64,000 nt of DNA from Oerskovia sp042887685. Its GTDB lineage: Bacteria; Actinomycetota; Actinomycetes; Actinomycetales; Cellulomonadaceae. Position 1 is the first letter of the stretch. Each line of letters opens with the position of its first letter. Below, in pieces: positions 33,027-40,991 of the stretch. The stretch lies in contig NZ_JBHVOS010000011.1 in assembly GCF_042887685.1 (NCBI RefSeq), positions 1 through 64,000 on the forward strand, read 5' to 3'. The notes beneath the pieces are model-generated. The model ran no database searches, was not told the DNA's origin, and saw only the letters and a list, made by a program, of their open reading frames with translations. The position numbers and the translations under genes were made by a program.

Positions 33027-33263
33027 ATGCTGGTGCTGGGGCGCAAGGTGGGCGAACGGATCCTCGTGGGCGAGGACATCGTCCTGACGGTGGTCTCCGC
33101 AGGACGCGACGGAGTGCGGATCGGGATCGAGGCGCCGCGCGACGTGCGGATCCACCGGGCGGAGATCATCGACCAGGTGGCCGAGGGCAACCGCGCCGCC
33201 GTCGCGACCGGTGCGACCGCCGACGAGGTGCGTGCCCTGCTCGCACTGCGCCCGGCGCCCTGA
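33027..33263 (+). CDS. csrA: Carbon storage regulator CsrA (translational repressor)
   Basis: CsrA dimers bind GGA motifs in mRNA leaders and block ribosome access. The 78-residue protein has the canonical core MLVLGRKVGERILVGEDIVL, then GVRIGIEAPRDVRIHRAEI, including the RNA-binding Arg of the last strand. The C-terminal extension of about 18 residues is alanine-rich. ATG at 33027 has a perfect AGGAGG six bases upstream. With fliW at the other end of the locus and a GGA-loop hairpin in the flagellin leader, a flagellin translation switch is the likely role. Confidence 0.96.
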   Translation: MLVLGRKVGERILVGEDIVLTVVSAGRDGVRIGIEAPRDVRIHRAEIIDQVAEGNRAAVATGATADEVRALLALRPAP

Positions 33264-33361
33264 GCCCTCGACACCGTGCCGCAGCACCCGGGGCCCTGGG
33301 ACCGTCGGCTGCGGCGCGGGAGCGCACCGCTGCGGCCGCACCGTCCGGGCGTCCGTGCGCG

Positions 33362-34585
33362 CTAGACGCGCGGGACCGAGCTCGCTCGGCCGTGCCGGCG
33401 CTCGCTGACGCCCCGGCGCCGACCGCGCGACCTGTCCGACCGTTCGTGGCGGTGACCGTTGCCACGGTCGTCGTCGCCCCGTCCCTGGCCGTGCTCCTCA
33501 CCGCGCCCCTGCCGGTCGCCGTGCCGTTCGTCGTCGTCCCGGTCGTCGTCGTCCTCGTCGTCTCGCTCGTGCCACTCTCCGCGCCCGAGCTCGTCGTGGT
33601 CGCGCCAGCCGCTGCCGCCGTCGTGCCGGCCGCCCTCCTGGGGGGCCCGCGAGCCACCCGTCCCGGAGCCCGTCCCGATGCCCGAGCCCGGGCCGGGGAC
33701 GGGGACAGCAGGCGCCACGGGGGGCTGCGGGACCGTCGGAGCCGGAACCTCCTGCACCACGGGAGCGGGCGCCGTGGGGGAGACGACGGGGACCGGTACG
33801 ACGGCGTCGGGGTCCTTGTCCCGCCCGTTGCCGACGAGGTTGTCCCACAGGCCGACGATGGGCATCGTGAGCCGGTCGACGAACGACACGTTCGACGTAC
33901 CGGTCTCGCCCGCGGGGCGCTCCTCGGCGGGCGCCACCGCCGCGCCGACCACGATCGTCACGGTCGACAGCAGCGCTGCGGCACTCCACCTCAGCGATCT
34001 CCGGGGGGACATGCCGTGGCCCAGGACGGTGCCGGCCTGCCGACGGGCGTGCCGAGGCGTGCCGGCACGCCCGGTCGGTCGGTGGGCGACGCGCCCGACC
34101 GGGACCAGGGAGGGCGCCACGGTGGTCGATCCGACGGCGACGACGGCCGTCCGAGGGCTCACGGCGGGTGGGACGGCGACCGCCGCCGTCTCGCGCACCG
34201 CGAGCAGGTGCGCGCGCTGGGCTGCGAGACGCTGGCGGTACGGTGCCACGGCGACGGTCCCCTCGGCGGCCGACCGGCGCACGGCCAGTGCCGACTCCGC
34301 GCGCACGGTGGCCACCCAGCTCCGGGGGTCGATGCTCCGGCGACCCGCCGCGACGTCGCGGAGCAACGCCTGCTGGGTCCTCGTCACCGCGTCGAGCGCC
34401 GCCGAGCGGTCGTCGGGAGCGACGAGGCACGCCCGGACGACGCGTCGCGCCTCGCGCGCGAGCTCGCCGGCGCGAGAGGCCCAGAACTCCGCGAGCGCCT
34501 GCTCACGGGCGCCGGGGGGCAGGTCCGCGAGGCCGGACAGGGCACCGACCCCGACCGGGCCGTGCGCAGGACGTGCGTCAGACAT
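33362..34585 (-). CDS. Unknown single-pass membrane protein with highly charged C-terminus
   Basis: A 407-residue protein that I cannot place in a family. Residues 20-135 are helical, alanine/arginine-rich and presumably cytoplasmic. A single membrane helix lies near 200-220 (WSAAALLSTVTIVVGAAVAP). A proline/valine-rich outer segment follows (about 260-315), and the last 80 residues are dominated by D, E, R, H and G. The start ATG has GGGGAG upstream. It lies 153 bases downstream of a sigma-like gene on the same strand. The layout (cytoplasmic helical part, one membrane helix, outside tail) would suit an anti-sigma or signalling partner, but no anti-sigma motif is visible. Confidence 0.65.
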   Translation of the reverse strand: MSDARPAHGPVGVGALSGLADLPPGAREQALAEFWASRAGELAREARRVVRACLVAPDDRSAALDAVTRTQQALLRDVAAGRRSIDPRSWVATVRAESALAVRRSAAEGTVAVAPYRQRLAAQRAHLLAVRETAAVAVPPAVSPRTAVVAVGSTTVAPSLVPVGRVAHRPTGRAGTPRHARRQAGTVLGHGMSPRRSLRWSAAALLSTVTIVVGAAVAPAEERPAGETGTSNVSFVDRLTMPIVGLWDNLVGNGRDKDPDAVVPVPVVSPTAPAPVVQEVPAPTVPQPPVAPAVPVPGPGSGIGTGSGTGGSRAPQEGGRHDGGSGWRDHDELGRGEWHERDDEDDDDRDDDERHGDRQGRGEEHGQGRGDDDRGNGHRHERSDRSRGRRRGVSERRHGRASSVPRV

Positions 34586-34738
34586 TCGACGTTCTCCCCT
34601 GCCTGCGGGTGCGCAGGCTGGTACGGCCGTCGCCACGGTGGTGGTGCGGCAGAGCAAGGGCACGACGGCGCGAGGTCCTCGCACCGACGACCGACATGGC
34701 CGAGCCCTGCGCGGAGGAGTCCGGTCGGGAGATCGCGC

Positions 34739-35698
34739 TCACGCCGTCTCCAGCAGGTCGGCACCGATGCCCATCGCCCGCAGCCGAGCGGCGGCGAGCT
34801 CGCGGACACGGTCGATGTGCGCCACCGTGCTCCGGCGGGGAAGACCCAGCGTCCGGGAGATCCACACGACCGTGTCCTGACCCGGGAGGGGGCCGCCGCC
34901 GTCGTACGCCTCGGCCATCCACAGGGCCGCGACCTTGCCACGCGTCGGGTGCTCGGCCCGCGCCGCGTCGACGACGGAGCGCACCAGGGTGGGGGCCTCG
35001 ACGGGGTGCAGCACGCAGTCGAGCTCGTCCTGGACGAGGCCGGAGGAGTCGAGGGCCTCGTCGAAGGACAGCGCGCTGGACAGCACGACCTCGTCGGCCT
35101 CGGTGACGACCATCCCCTGCCGCACGACGTCGGAACGGTGTGCGGCGAGCCGGTCGTTGGTCGCCTGCACGGCCTCCTGCACGGTGGGCACCGTGCCGCG
35201 CAGGGCCGCGAGCTCGGCGCGCGTGCGAGCGAGCTCGCGTCGGCGACGCTGGGCGGCGACCATGCCCGACGCGGGCGCCGTCGCGTGGTCCACGAACGAG
35301 CGCACCCTGGGGCGCGCGGTGTAGACGACGATCGCCAGGAACGAGCGCATGGTGGCCAGGTACGTCGGGTCCTGCCGCGACCTCTCGAGCATCTCCCAGA
35401 CGGTCTCCGTGACGATCGCCTCGACGTCCTCGAGGTGCTGGGCGGCCTGCACCGAGTTCGTGCGGCACAGCCGGGCGGCGATGCGTCGCCAGTGGTCGCT
35501 GTGGCCCGCGATGAAGGCGGACACCTCCGTGCGGTAGCGGGCGTCGTCGTCGAGCACGACGATGCGCGCGACCTCCGCGCGGACCGCGTCGGCGGGCGCG
35601 TCGTGGTCGTCGTCGAAGAGCGGCTCCTCCGCGACACGCAGGGAGCGCGCTTCACGTGCCCGGTCCGGGCACGTGCCGGATGGGGGCCGCACGTTCAT
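34739..35698 (-). CDS. Putative sigma-70-like regulatory protein
   Basis: A 319-residue soluble protein. The segment VQAAQHLEDVEAIVTETVWE, followed by MLERSRQDPTYLATMRSFLA, resembles sigma-70 region 2. A C-terminal helix-turn-helix candidate is ISRTLGLPRRSTVAHIDRVR, like region 4. The central part is a long helical, arginine-rich insert. Full sigma signatures are not all present, so it may be a divergent sigma factor or other DNA-binding protein. ATG at 35698 is preferred; longer upstream reading would run into the AT-rich promoter gap. A 23-bp perfect palindrome lies inside codons 8-16. Confidence 0.55.
   Translation of the reverse strand: MNVRPPSGTCPDRAREARSLRVAEEPLFDDDHDAPADAVRAEVARIVVLDDDARYRTEVSAFIAGHSDHWRRIAARLCRTNSVQAAQHLEDVEAIVTETVWEMLERSRQDPTYLATMRSFLAIVVYTARPRVRSFVDHATAPASGMVAAQRRRRELARTRAELAALRGTVPTVQEAVQATNDRLAAHRSDVVRQGMVVTEADEVVLSSALSFDEALDSSGLVQDELDCVLHPVEAPTLVRSVVDAARAEHPTRGKVAALWMAEAYDGGGPLPGQDTVVWISRTLGLPRRSTVAHIDRVRELAAARLRAMGIGADLLETA
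35653..35675. repeat. 23-bp perfect palindrome in the 5' end of the sigma-like gene
   Basis: Arms CACGTGCCCGG and CCGGGCACGTG flank a single base. On the minus-strand mRNA it would fold 23 bases after the start codon, so it could be a binding site for a dimeric regulator or an mRNA hairpin that limits translation. Confidence 0.6.
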
Positions 35699-35950
35699 GC
35701 CCTCAGCATGCGGCCGCTTCGCACTACTTTCACGTCTGAACACGGTTTTCACACCGGAGTTCACCCTCGCGGCTGCTATACGTGGTGCCATGCTGGGAGT
35801 TGCCGCAGCCCGAGCCCGGGAATTCACCCGGACGGGCGGCGGTTCGTGTCGTTCGCCCCTTCTGCACCGGCACCGGTGATGGATACACTTCCGCGTCGGC
35901 GATCGCTCGCCGACCTGGGCGCGGACACGCAGACGAGCAGGAGGTGGAGC
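35699..35950. promoter_or_regulatory. AT-enriched divergent promoter region
   Basis: This gap separates the minus-strand sigma-like gene from a plus-strand pair and is the least GC-rich stretch nearby. TTCAC occurs three times (35729, 35748, 35760). A TACACT hexamer at 35884-35889 is a possible -10 for the rightward genes. No gene is supported within it. Confidence 0.45.
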
Positions 35951-36088
35951 ATGGGCGGCAGGACCTGCGCACCGTCCTCGGCGACGAGGCGCACGCCGTG
36001 CGACGCCCCGTCGGGGACGCTCTTCTCCGGTCGGACCGGGCTCCGTGCCGCGGGCCGTCGACGGCGCGCCCAGGCGATGCCGCGATGA
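35951..36088 (+). CDS. Possible 45-residue leader or small basic protein
   Basis: An ATG with AGGAGG seven bases upstream opens a 45-codon frame whose TGA overlaps the next gene's ATG. The product is arginine-rich, with no membrane segment and no recognised family. The strong ribosome-binding site and the ATGA junction argue that it is translated, perhaps to couple translation to the next gene. It could be chance in high-GC DNA. Confidence 0.4.
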   Translation: MGGRTCAPSSATRRTPCDAPSGTLFSGRTGLRAAGRRRRAQAMPR

Positions 36089-36684
36089 CGAACCCGGCCC
36101 CGTGGGACGACACCACCTGGGCGGCGTGGGCCGTCGGGCTCGTCGAGCCCCTGATCGATCCCTACGACCGCGTCGCCGATCTCGAGGCGATGCGGGAGCA
36201 GGCCCGGGGGCATCGGCTGCGGGCCGTGACCCTCCTCGCGGGGACCCTCACCGACCTCCTCGACTCCCTGCCCGACGAGGACCCCTGGCGCCACGTGGAC
36301 CCCGCGACGTTCGGGACCTACCGCGACGGGCTGGACCTCGTCCCGACCGAGGCCACCGAGATCCGGGAGGACATCGGCCTCGCTGCGCTCGCCCGCCCGC
36401 TGGGCCGCGAGGGCGCACAGATCATGAGCGACGCCGAGCACGGCTGGGAGAACGCCGCGCACCGGGCCAGCGAGCTCGACGACCCCGTCCCCGTGCTCGC
36501 CCGCATCGTCTCCTGGGCGTCCTGGCGCCGCCGCGTCTACGTCGGTGAGGACACGTATCCCGTCCTGGTCGTCTTCTCGTGGCTGCGTCGTGCGGCCCTG
36601 GTCGCGTCGGGCCAGCAGATCGACGACGCGGAGTCGCACGAGCGGACGAGGGCCTCGGCCAGGATCGTCGACGACCTCGTCTGA
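36085..36684 (+). CDS. Hypothetical protein, 199 residues
   Basis: A soluble, tryptophan- and aspartate-rich protein, no signal peptide or membrane helix. Notable segments are WDDTTWAAWAVGLVEPLIDP and ILARIVSWASWRRRVYVGED-like helices (IVSWASWRRRVYVGEDTYPV). I do not recognise a family or catalytic motif. The ATG overlaps the stop of the preceding small frame. It converges with the LuxR-type regulator gene, whose stop is 28 bases further on. Function unknown. Confidence 0.65.
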   Translation: MTNPAPWDDTTWAAWAVGLVEPLIDPYDRVADLEAMREQARGHRLRAVTLLAGTLTDLLDSLPDEDPWRHVDPATFGTYRDGLDLVPTEATEIREDIGLAALARPLGREGAQIMSDAEHGWENAAHRASELDDPVPVLARIVSWASWRRRVYVGEDTYPVLVVFSWLRRAALVASGQQIDDAESHERTRASARIVDDLV

Positions 36685-36712
36685 CGCGCGACGAGACGGT
36701 CGGCGTGCGACG

Positions 36713-39352
36713 TCACCACCGTTCGTGCCGGGCCGATGCCGGGTCGACGTGGTCGGCCACGATGAGCCCCAGGTCGATCCCCTTGGCGAGCGCGTCCTCC
36801 CGGCGGCGCACCCCCAGCTTGCGGTAGACGGAACGGAGCTGGCTCTTGACGGTGTTGACCGAGACGGTCAGGCTCAGCGAGATCTCGACGGCGGTCGCGT
36901 GCCGCCGCAGGCTGTCGAGCACCACGATCTCGCGGTCCGTCAGCGCCTGCGGGAAGCCCACCATCGCGGCGAACCTCTCGGGGACCGGCCCGGCTGCCGC
37001 CAGGACCCGCTGCGCCGTCCTGTCCTTGCTGCGTGCAGCCAGCTCGACGAGCGCGAGGAGCTCGCGCCGCGGGGGGAGCGTGAGGGCGAACAGCAGCTGG
37101 CGATCGTCGGCGACGGCCGCGAACTTGCCCAGCGCGTCGCACGCGTGCGACTCGTCGGGGCCGTTGACGAGCGCCGCAGCGAGGAGCAGCGAGTGCGAGA
37201 CCCGCAGTCGCGGCGACGCGTCGACCGCCGGGGTGTGCTCGACCAGGACGTCCCGGGCGACCTGCCAGGACTCGGTGAGCAGCGCAAGGTGGGCGCGCAG
37301 GAGTGGGGCGCTCGCGGACGACGGCGACGCGCCTCGCAGGGTCGCGTGGACCGCTCCCAGCCGACCGCGTGCAAGGTCGAGCAGGCCGGCGGCGTAGCCG
37401 AGCTGGTCCGTGTCCCGGACGGAGATCCGCTGCCGCCCCCGCTCGGACTCGATGAACCGGCGCAGCCGCTCGGCCCCCAGCGCCGGCTCGAACGTCAGGA
37501 GGTCGACCGAGGCCTGCGCCAGCGCGAACTGCGGTCGTGACTCGAGCGTCGACAGGAAGGGGCGCATGGCGTCCAGGTGGATCTGCGCGCCACGCGCGTC
37601 GAACCGCTCGATGCGCACGAGGGCGTGCGCCAGGTGATAGAGGTCCTGGCTGCGCCGCGGGGAGGTCCGGTCGCGCAGGGACGCCTCGACGGCAGCGAGG
37701 TCCCGGCGCGCCTCGGGCATGTTGCCGTGCACGGCGTGGGCGAGCGCGCGCAGCGGCAGACCGTGCAGCGTCGGCGGCTCGCCGGCCGGGTCTCCCAGGG
37801 GTTCACCGAGGTCCTCGAGGATCGCGAGGGACTCGTTCTCGGCCCCGCCGCGGAGCAACGACCGTGCGATCTCGGCGCGCAACCCCGGCAGGTCGCGTGC
37901 CATGGAGCGACGTTCGGTGACCCGGAGCTCGGTCAGCATGCGGCCCGCGCGACGCGCCGGGTAGAGCGCGCGCTCGGCCGACCCCGTCGACCGCAGCGCG
38001 AGGCTCTCGAGGACCTCGAGCACCACGCGTTCGCTCGGGGTCGCAGGGCGCGGCGCGACACGCAGCCCTGCGAGCGCAGCGTGGTAGAGCTCGATCGCCT
38101 CGTCCCGCCCGCCGGGGAGGGCGTCGTAGTGGCGGGCGAGCGCGCCGGCGAGCAGGGGCCAGGGGCGCAGCTCGGCGACCGGGACCGCCCGCAGGACGTC
38201 GAGGTTCGCGATCGTGCGCTCCTCGAAGACCTGGGTCCAGTAGCGGGACACCGCGGCCGAGGCGATCGAGAGGTCGCCCGCCGTGACCGCGTGCCGAACG
38301 GCCTCGACCGGGTAGCCGTGCTGGAGGTACCACCGAGCCGTCGCCGCCTCGACCACGCGGGACCCTTCAGGGTCCTCGAGCCGGAACGTCTCCCGGAGGA
38401 GGGACCGCACGACGGGGAAGAGCGCGAAGACGAGGCCCGTCGGTCGCCGTTCCCACGTGCCGAGGCCGCGCGCCTCGAGGTCCGACAGGAGCTCGGGAGC
38501 GTCCGGGTCGAGCGTGAGGGCCACCGCGAGGTCTCCGGTCAGGATCTGCGGGACGACGCACCGCGCGAGGAACAGCTCGAGCCGGTCCCGCGTGGGGCCC
38601 TGGAGCTGCTTGTCGACCGCTGCCCGGAGCAGCTCGGCCGCGACCTGCACGTGGGCCGGGGTGCCGTGCGAGCCCGCCAGCTCGGCGGCGAGCATCGCGA
38701 CCCGCAGGTAGAGGGGCTGACCGCCCGTGCTCACGTGGGTCTGCTCCGGGTCGAGGTCCGCCCCGACCTGGCGCAGCATCCGTGCGGTCTCGTCGAGGGT
38801 GAGCGGGAGCTGGTCGGCGGTGATCACCGTGCGGCGCATCTCGAGGCCGACGACGGGGGCCTCGAGCATCGAGCTCGTGGTCGTCGCGAGCGCGACCGAC
38901 AGGTTCGGGCAGGCGCGCAGCAGTGCGAGGACGTCCTCGTGGACCTCGTCGTCGCGGACGTTCTGGTAGTCGTCGACGACGACGAGGACCTCTCCCCGGA
39001 CCGTGACGAGCGCCTCGGCCAGCCGCGCGGTCAGGGCGCTCGTCGACAGCTCGTCGAGGCCGATCGTCGTCTCCGAGCGCAGCAGCCCCGTCTGGGTGGC
39101 CCGACGAGCGACGGTGCGCCAGAGCTCGGTCCGGGTCGTGCCGGGGGCCGTCGCGATCCAGACCCCCTCGGCCCCCCGCCGTCGAGCCCACTCCGCCAGG
39201 AGCGAGGTCTTCCCGCCGCCCGACGGGCCACGGACGACACGCAGGGCCGCGTCGGCGTCGAGCCGGTCGACGAGCCGCTCCCGCACGAGCTCGAGGTGGG
39301 GTGCTCGCGGAGCGCCGTGCAGTCTGCCGGGGGTCGTGCTCACTACCGGCAT
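36713..39352 (-). CDS. LAL/MalT-type LuxR-family ATPase transcriptional regulator
   Basis: An 879-residue regulator with an N-terminal P-loop (about 42-50, RGPSGGGKTSLLAEWA), a Walker B-like stretch (GEVLVVVDDYQNV), a long alpha-helical repeat middle region and a C-terminal LuxR helix-turn-helix (LTDREIVVLDSLRRHATAVE, then VNTVKSQLRSVYRKLGVRRR). This is the architecture of MalT-like STAND ATPases, which activate transcription after binding a ligand. The inducer is unknown. ATG at 39352 has GGAGG upstream; a GTG nine bases later is possible. The gene stands alone between unrelated units. Confidence 0.9.
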   Translation of the reverse strand: MPVVSTTPGRLHGAPRAPHLELVRERLVDRLDADAALRVVRGPSGGGKTSLLAEWARRRGAEGVWIATAPGTTRTELWRTVARRATQTGLLRSETTIGLDELSTSALTARLAEALVTVRGEVLVVVDDYQNVRDDEVHEDVLALLRACPNLSVALATTTSSMLEAPVVGLEMRRTVITADQLPLTLDETARMLRQVGADLDPEQTHVSTGGQPLYLRVAMLAAELAGSHGTPAHVQVAAELLRAAVDKQLQGPTRDRLELFLARCVVPQILTGDLAVALTLDPDAPELLSDLEARGLGTWERRPTGLVFALFPVVRSLLRETFRLEDPEGSRVVEAATARWYLQHGYPVEAVRHAVTAGDLSIASAAVSRYWTQVFEERTIANLDVLRAVPVAELRPWPLLAGALARHYDALPGGRDEAIELYHAALAGLRVAPRPATPSERVVLEVLESLALRSTGSAERALYPARRAGRMLTELRVTERRSMARDLPGLRAEIARSLLRGGAENESLAILEDLGEPLGDPAGEPPTLHGLPLRALAHAVHGNMPEARRDLAAVEASLRDRTSPRRSQDLYHLAHALVRIERFDARGAQIHLDAMRPFLSTLESRPQFALAQASVDLLTFEPALGAERLRRFIESERGRQRISVRDTDQLGYAAGLLDLARGRLGAVHATLRGASPSSASAPLLRAHLALLTESWQVARDVLVEHTPAVDASPRLRVSHSLLLAAALVNGPDESHACDALGKFAAVADDRQLLFALTLPPRRELLALVELAARSKDRTAQRVLAAAGPVPERFAAMVGFPQALTDREIVVLDSLRRHATAVEISLSLTVSVNTVKSQLRSVYRKLGVRRREDALAKGIDLGLIVADHVDPASARHERW

Positions 39353-39563
39353 CCCGCCTCCCGCCCTCTCCTGGTGAGGTGCCCGGGCAGCCTGCCGTCG
39401 GCTGCGTCGCCTCTGGCACTGGAGCCGGCACCGCGCCGCTCTCCGGAGTGCCACTTTAGGTGACGGGGAGAGATTTCGCGGGCTAGGTGGTGCACGACAC
39501 CCCGGGCCCCGGTGTGCGGGGACCCGCCGGGAACGACGGTCGGCAGGCGGGACCAGGGCGCGG

Positions 39564-40862
39564 TCAGCCGCGGGGGAGCGGCCCTCCCTGCTGGTCCACG
39601 AGCGGGAGCAGCCGCTCCAGGACGTCTCCCGTGCGCAGCCCGTCGTGCTCGAACTCGTTCGTGACGAGCGCCTGCACGTTCCCCACCCTGGACGCGGTGT
39701 CGAGCGAGAGGTGGGCGTCGACGAACATGTCGTCGTAGTAGACCGCGGCGGCGACGGGGACCTCGTTGGCGGCGAGCGCGTCGAGGTCGTACAGCTCGGT
39801 CCAGTCCTCGCGGCGAGCCAGCTCCTCGGCCGCGCCGCGGAAGGCGCGCAGACCCGCGATCTCCTCGAACATCCAGGGGTAGATCATCTCGCCCGTGAAG
39901 AGCAGCGGTCGGGCTCCGGGGTCGAACTCCGGGTGCTCGGCGCGCACGCGCTCTGCCGCCCAGCCCGTGGCCCCGTGGCCCGAGGCGTAGATCGACTCGT
40001 GCAGCACCGCGTACAGCGGGTTCGTCCGGTACGAGGTCAGGTCCCTGACCTCGCTGAGGAACGTGTCGCTCAGGTCGCCGTCGCCGTGGTCGAACGCTTC
40101 GTCCAGCAGCCAGTGGACGCGCTCGAAGCCCGGCTTCATGCCGAAGTCCGTCCCGAGCGTCTGGAGCCGGCGCACGGAGAGCGTGTCGCCGTCGGGCAGC
40201 GTGACGTCTCCCGCCGCGATCCTGTCCGCGATGCGCGCGAGGAGCGCGACGTCGTCGGGGAAGCGCGACGCGAAGCGGGCGTTCTTGGCGGCGGTGCGCG
40301 GGTACGTGCGGCGGTAGACCTCGGCGGCGTCGGCCTCGAGCCCGGCGAGCCCGCCCGTCACGTAGCACGCCGCGAGCCCCTCGGGGGCGCGCGAGAGGTA
40401 CGTGAGCGTGAGGAAGCCGCCGTAGCTCTGGCCGAGGGACTCCCAGCGCCGACCGCCGAACAGGGTGCGGCGCAGGTGCTCGGCATCGGCGACGATCGAG
40501 TCGGCCCGGAAGTGCGAGAGGTGCTCGGCCTGCGCGGCGGCGTCGCCGAGGCCCGCGAGCGAGCGCCCGCGCACGGCCGAGCTGCGGCCCGTGCCGCGCT
40601 GGTCGAGCAGGATCACCCGGTGGGTCGCGAGCATCGTGCCGACCCAGCCCTCGGGCCCGGTCGGGCGCGGGCCCTTGCCGCCCGGGCCGCCCTGGAGGAA
40701 CACGAGCAACGGCAGGTCCTCGCGCGCCCGCACCGGGTCGACGAGCTCGCGCGCGAAGATCGTGATCCGGCGCGAGTCCCGCTCGTCGAACCAGTCGAGG
40801 GGGACCTCGACCTCGTGGTCGGTCACGTGCATCCCGGGGACGGTGTAGCTCACGGAGGTCAT
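39564..40862 (-). CDS. Alpha/beta hydrolase, prolyl aminopeptidase-like (peptidase S33)
   Basis: A 432-residue cytoplasmic hydrolase. It has the oxyanion-hole motif LVFLQGGPGGKGPRP, the DQRGTGRSS segment and the nucleophile elbow GQSYGG, all typical of proline iminopeptidases that release N-terminal residues from peptides. The later parts carry an insert cap domain. Start ATG at 40862 is preceded, at seven bases, by TAGGCT and not by a ribosome-binding site, so the mRNA is probably leaderless. It is downstream of glpK but separated by hairpins. Confidence 0.9.
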   Translation of the reverse strand: MTSVSYTVPGMHVTDHEVEVPLDWFDERDSRRITIFARELVDPVRAREDLPLLVFLQGGPGGKGPRPTGPEGWVGTMLATHRVILLDQRGTGRSSAVRGRSLAGLGDAAAQAEHLSHFRADSIVADAEHLRRTLFGGRRWESLGQSYGGFLTLTYLSRAPEGLAACYVTGGLAGLEADAAEVYRRTYPRTAAKNARFASRFPDDVALLARIADRIAAGDVTLPDGDTLSVRRLQTLGTDFGMKPGFERVHWLLDEAFDHGDGDLSDTFLSEVRDLTSYRTNPLYAVLHESIYASGHGATGWAAERVRAEHPEFDPGARPLLFTGEMIYPWMFEEIAGLRAFRGAAEELARREDWTELYDLDALAANEVPVAAAVYYDDMFVDAHLSLDTASRVGNVQALVTNEFEHDGLRTGDVLERLLPLVDQQGGPLPRG

Positions 40863-40869
40863 GGCGACG

Positions 40870-40875
40870 AGCCTA
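40870..40875 (-). promoter_or_regulatory. -10 element of the S33 hydrolase gene, probably leaderless
   Basis: TAGGCT on the minus strand, ending seven bases before the ATG with no Shine-Dalgarno sequence between. Confidence 0.6.
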
Positions 40876-40900
40876 TCCACTGCTCACCCCAGACGTGCCA

Positions 40901-40976
40901 GGACCAGCGTGACCTCGAGGTCACGCCGGTCCTGACATGCCGGAGCCGGCGTGACCCGAGGTCACGCCGGCTCCGG
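40901..40976. terminator. Two related hairpins between glpK and the hydrolase gene
   Basis: First hairpin: 16-base arms 40901-40916 and 40917-40932 with one mismatch, centred on GCGTGACCTCGAGGTCACGC. Second hairpin: perfect 17-base arms 40940-40956 and 40960-40976 around CGA, whose core is the same sequence lacking one base. The second begins 16 bases after the glpK stop and should terminate glpK transcripts. Confidence 0.8.
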
Positions 40977-40991
40977 AGGAGGTGAGAAGGA

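Noticed and set aside
35770..35785. CTATACG as a -10 element
   Set aside because: No -35 element at 16-19 bases on either strand and no start codon that it clearly serves.
32633..36088. A 1151-codon plus-strand frame from the FlhF-like gene through the sigma-like gene
   Set aside because: It is a shadow of genes on both strands. Only its last 45 codons have a ribosome-binding site and are kept as a possible small frame.
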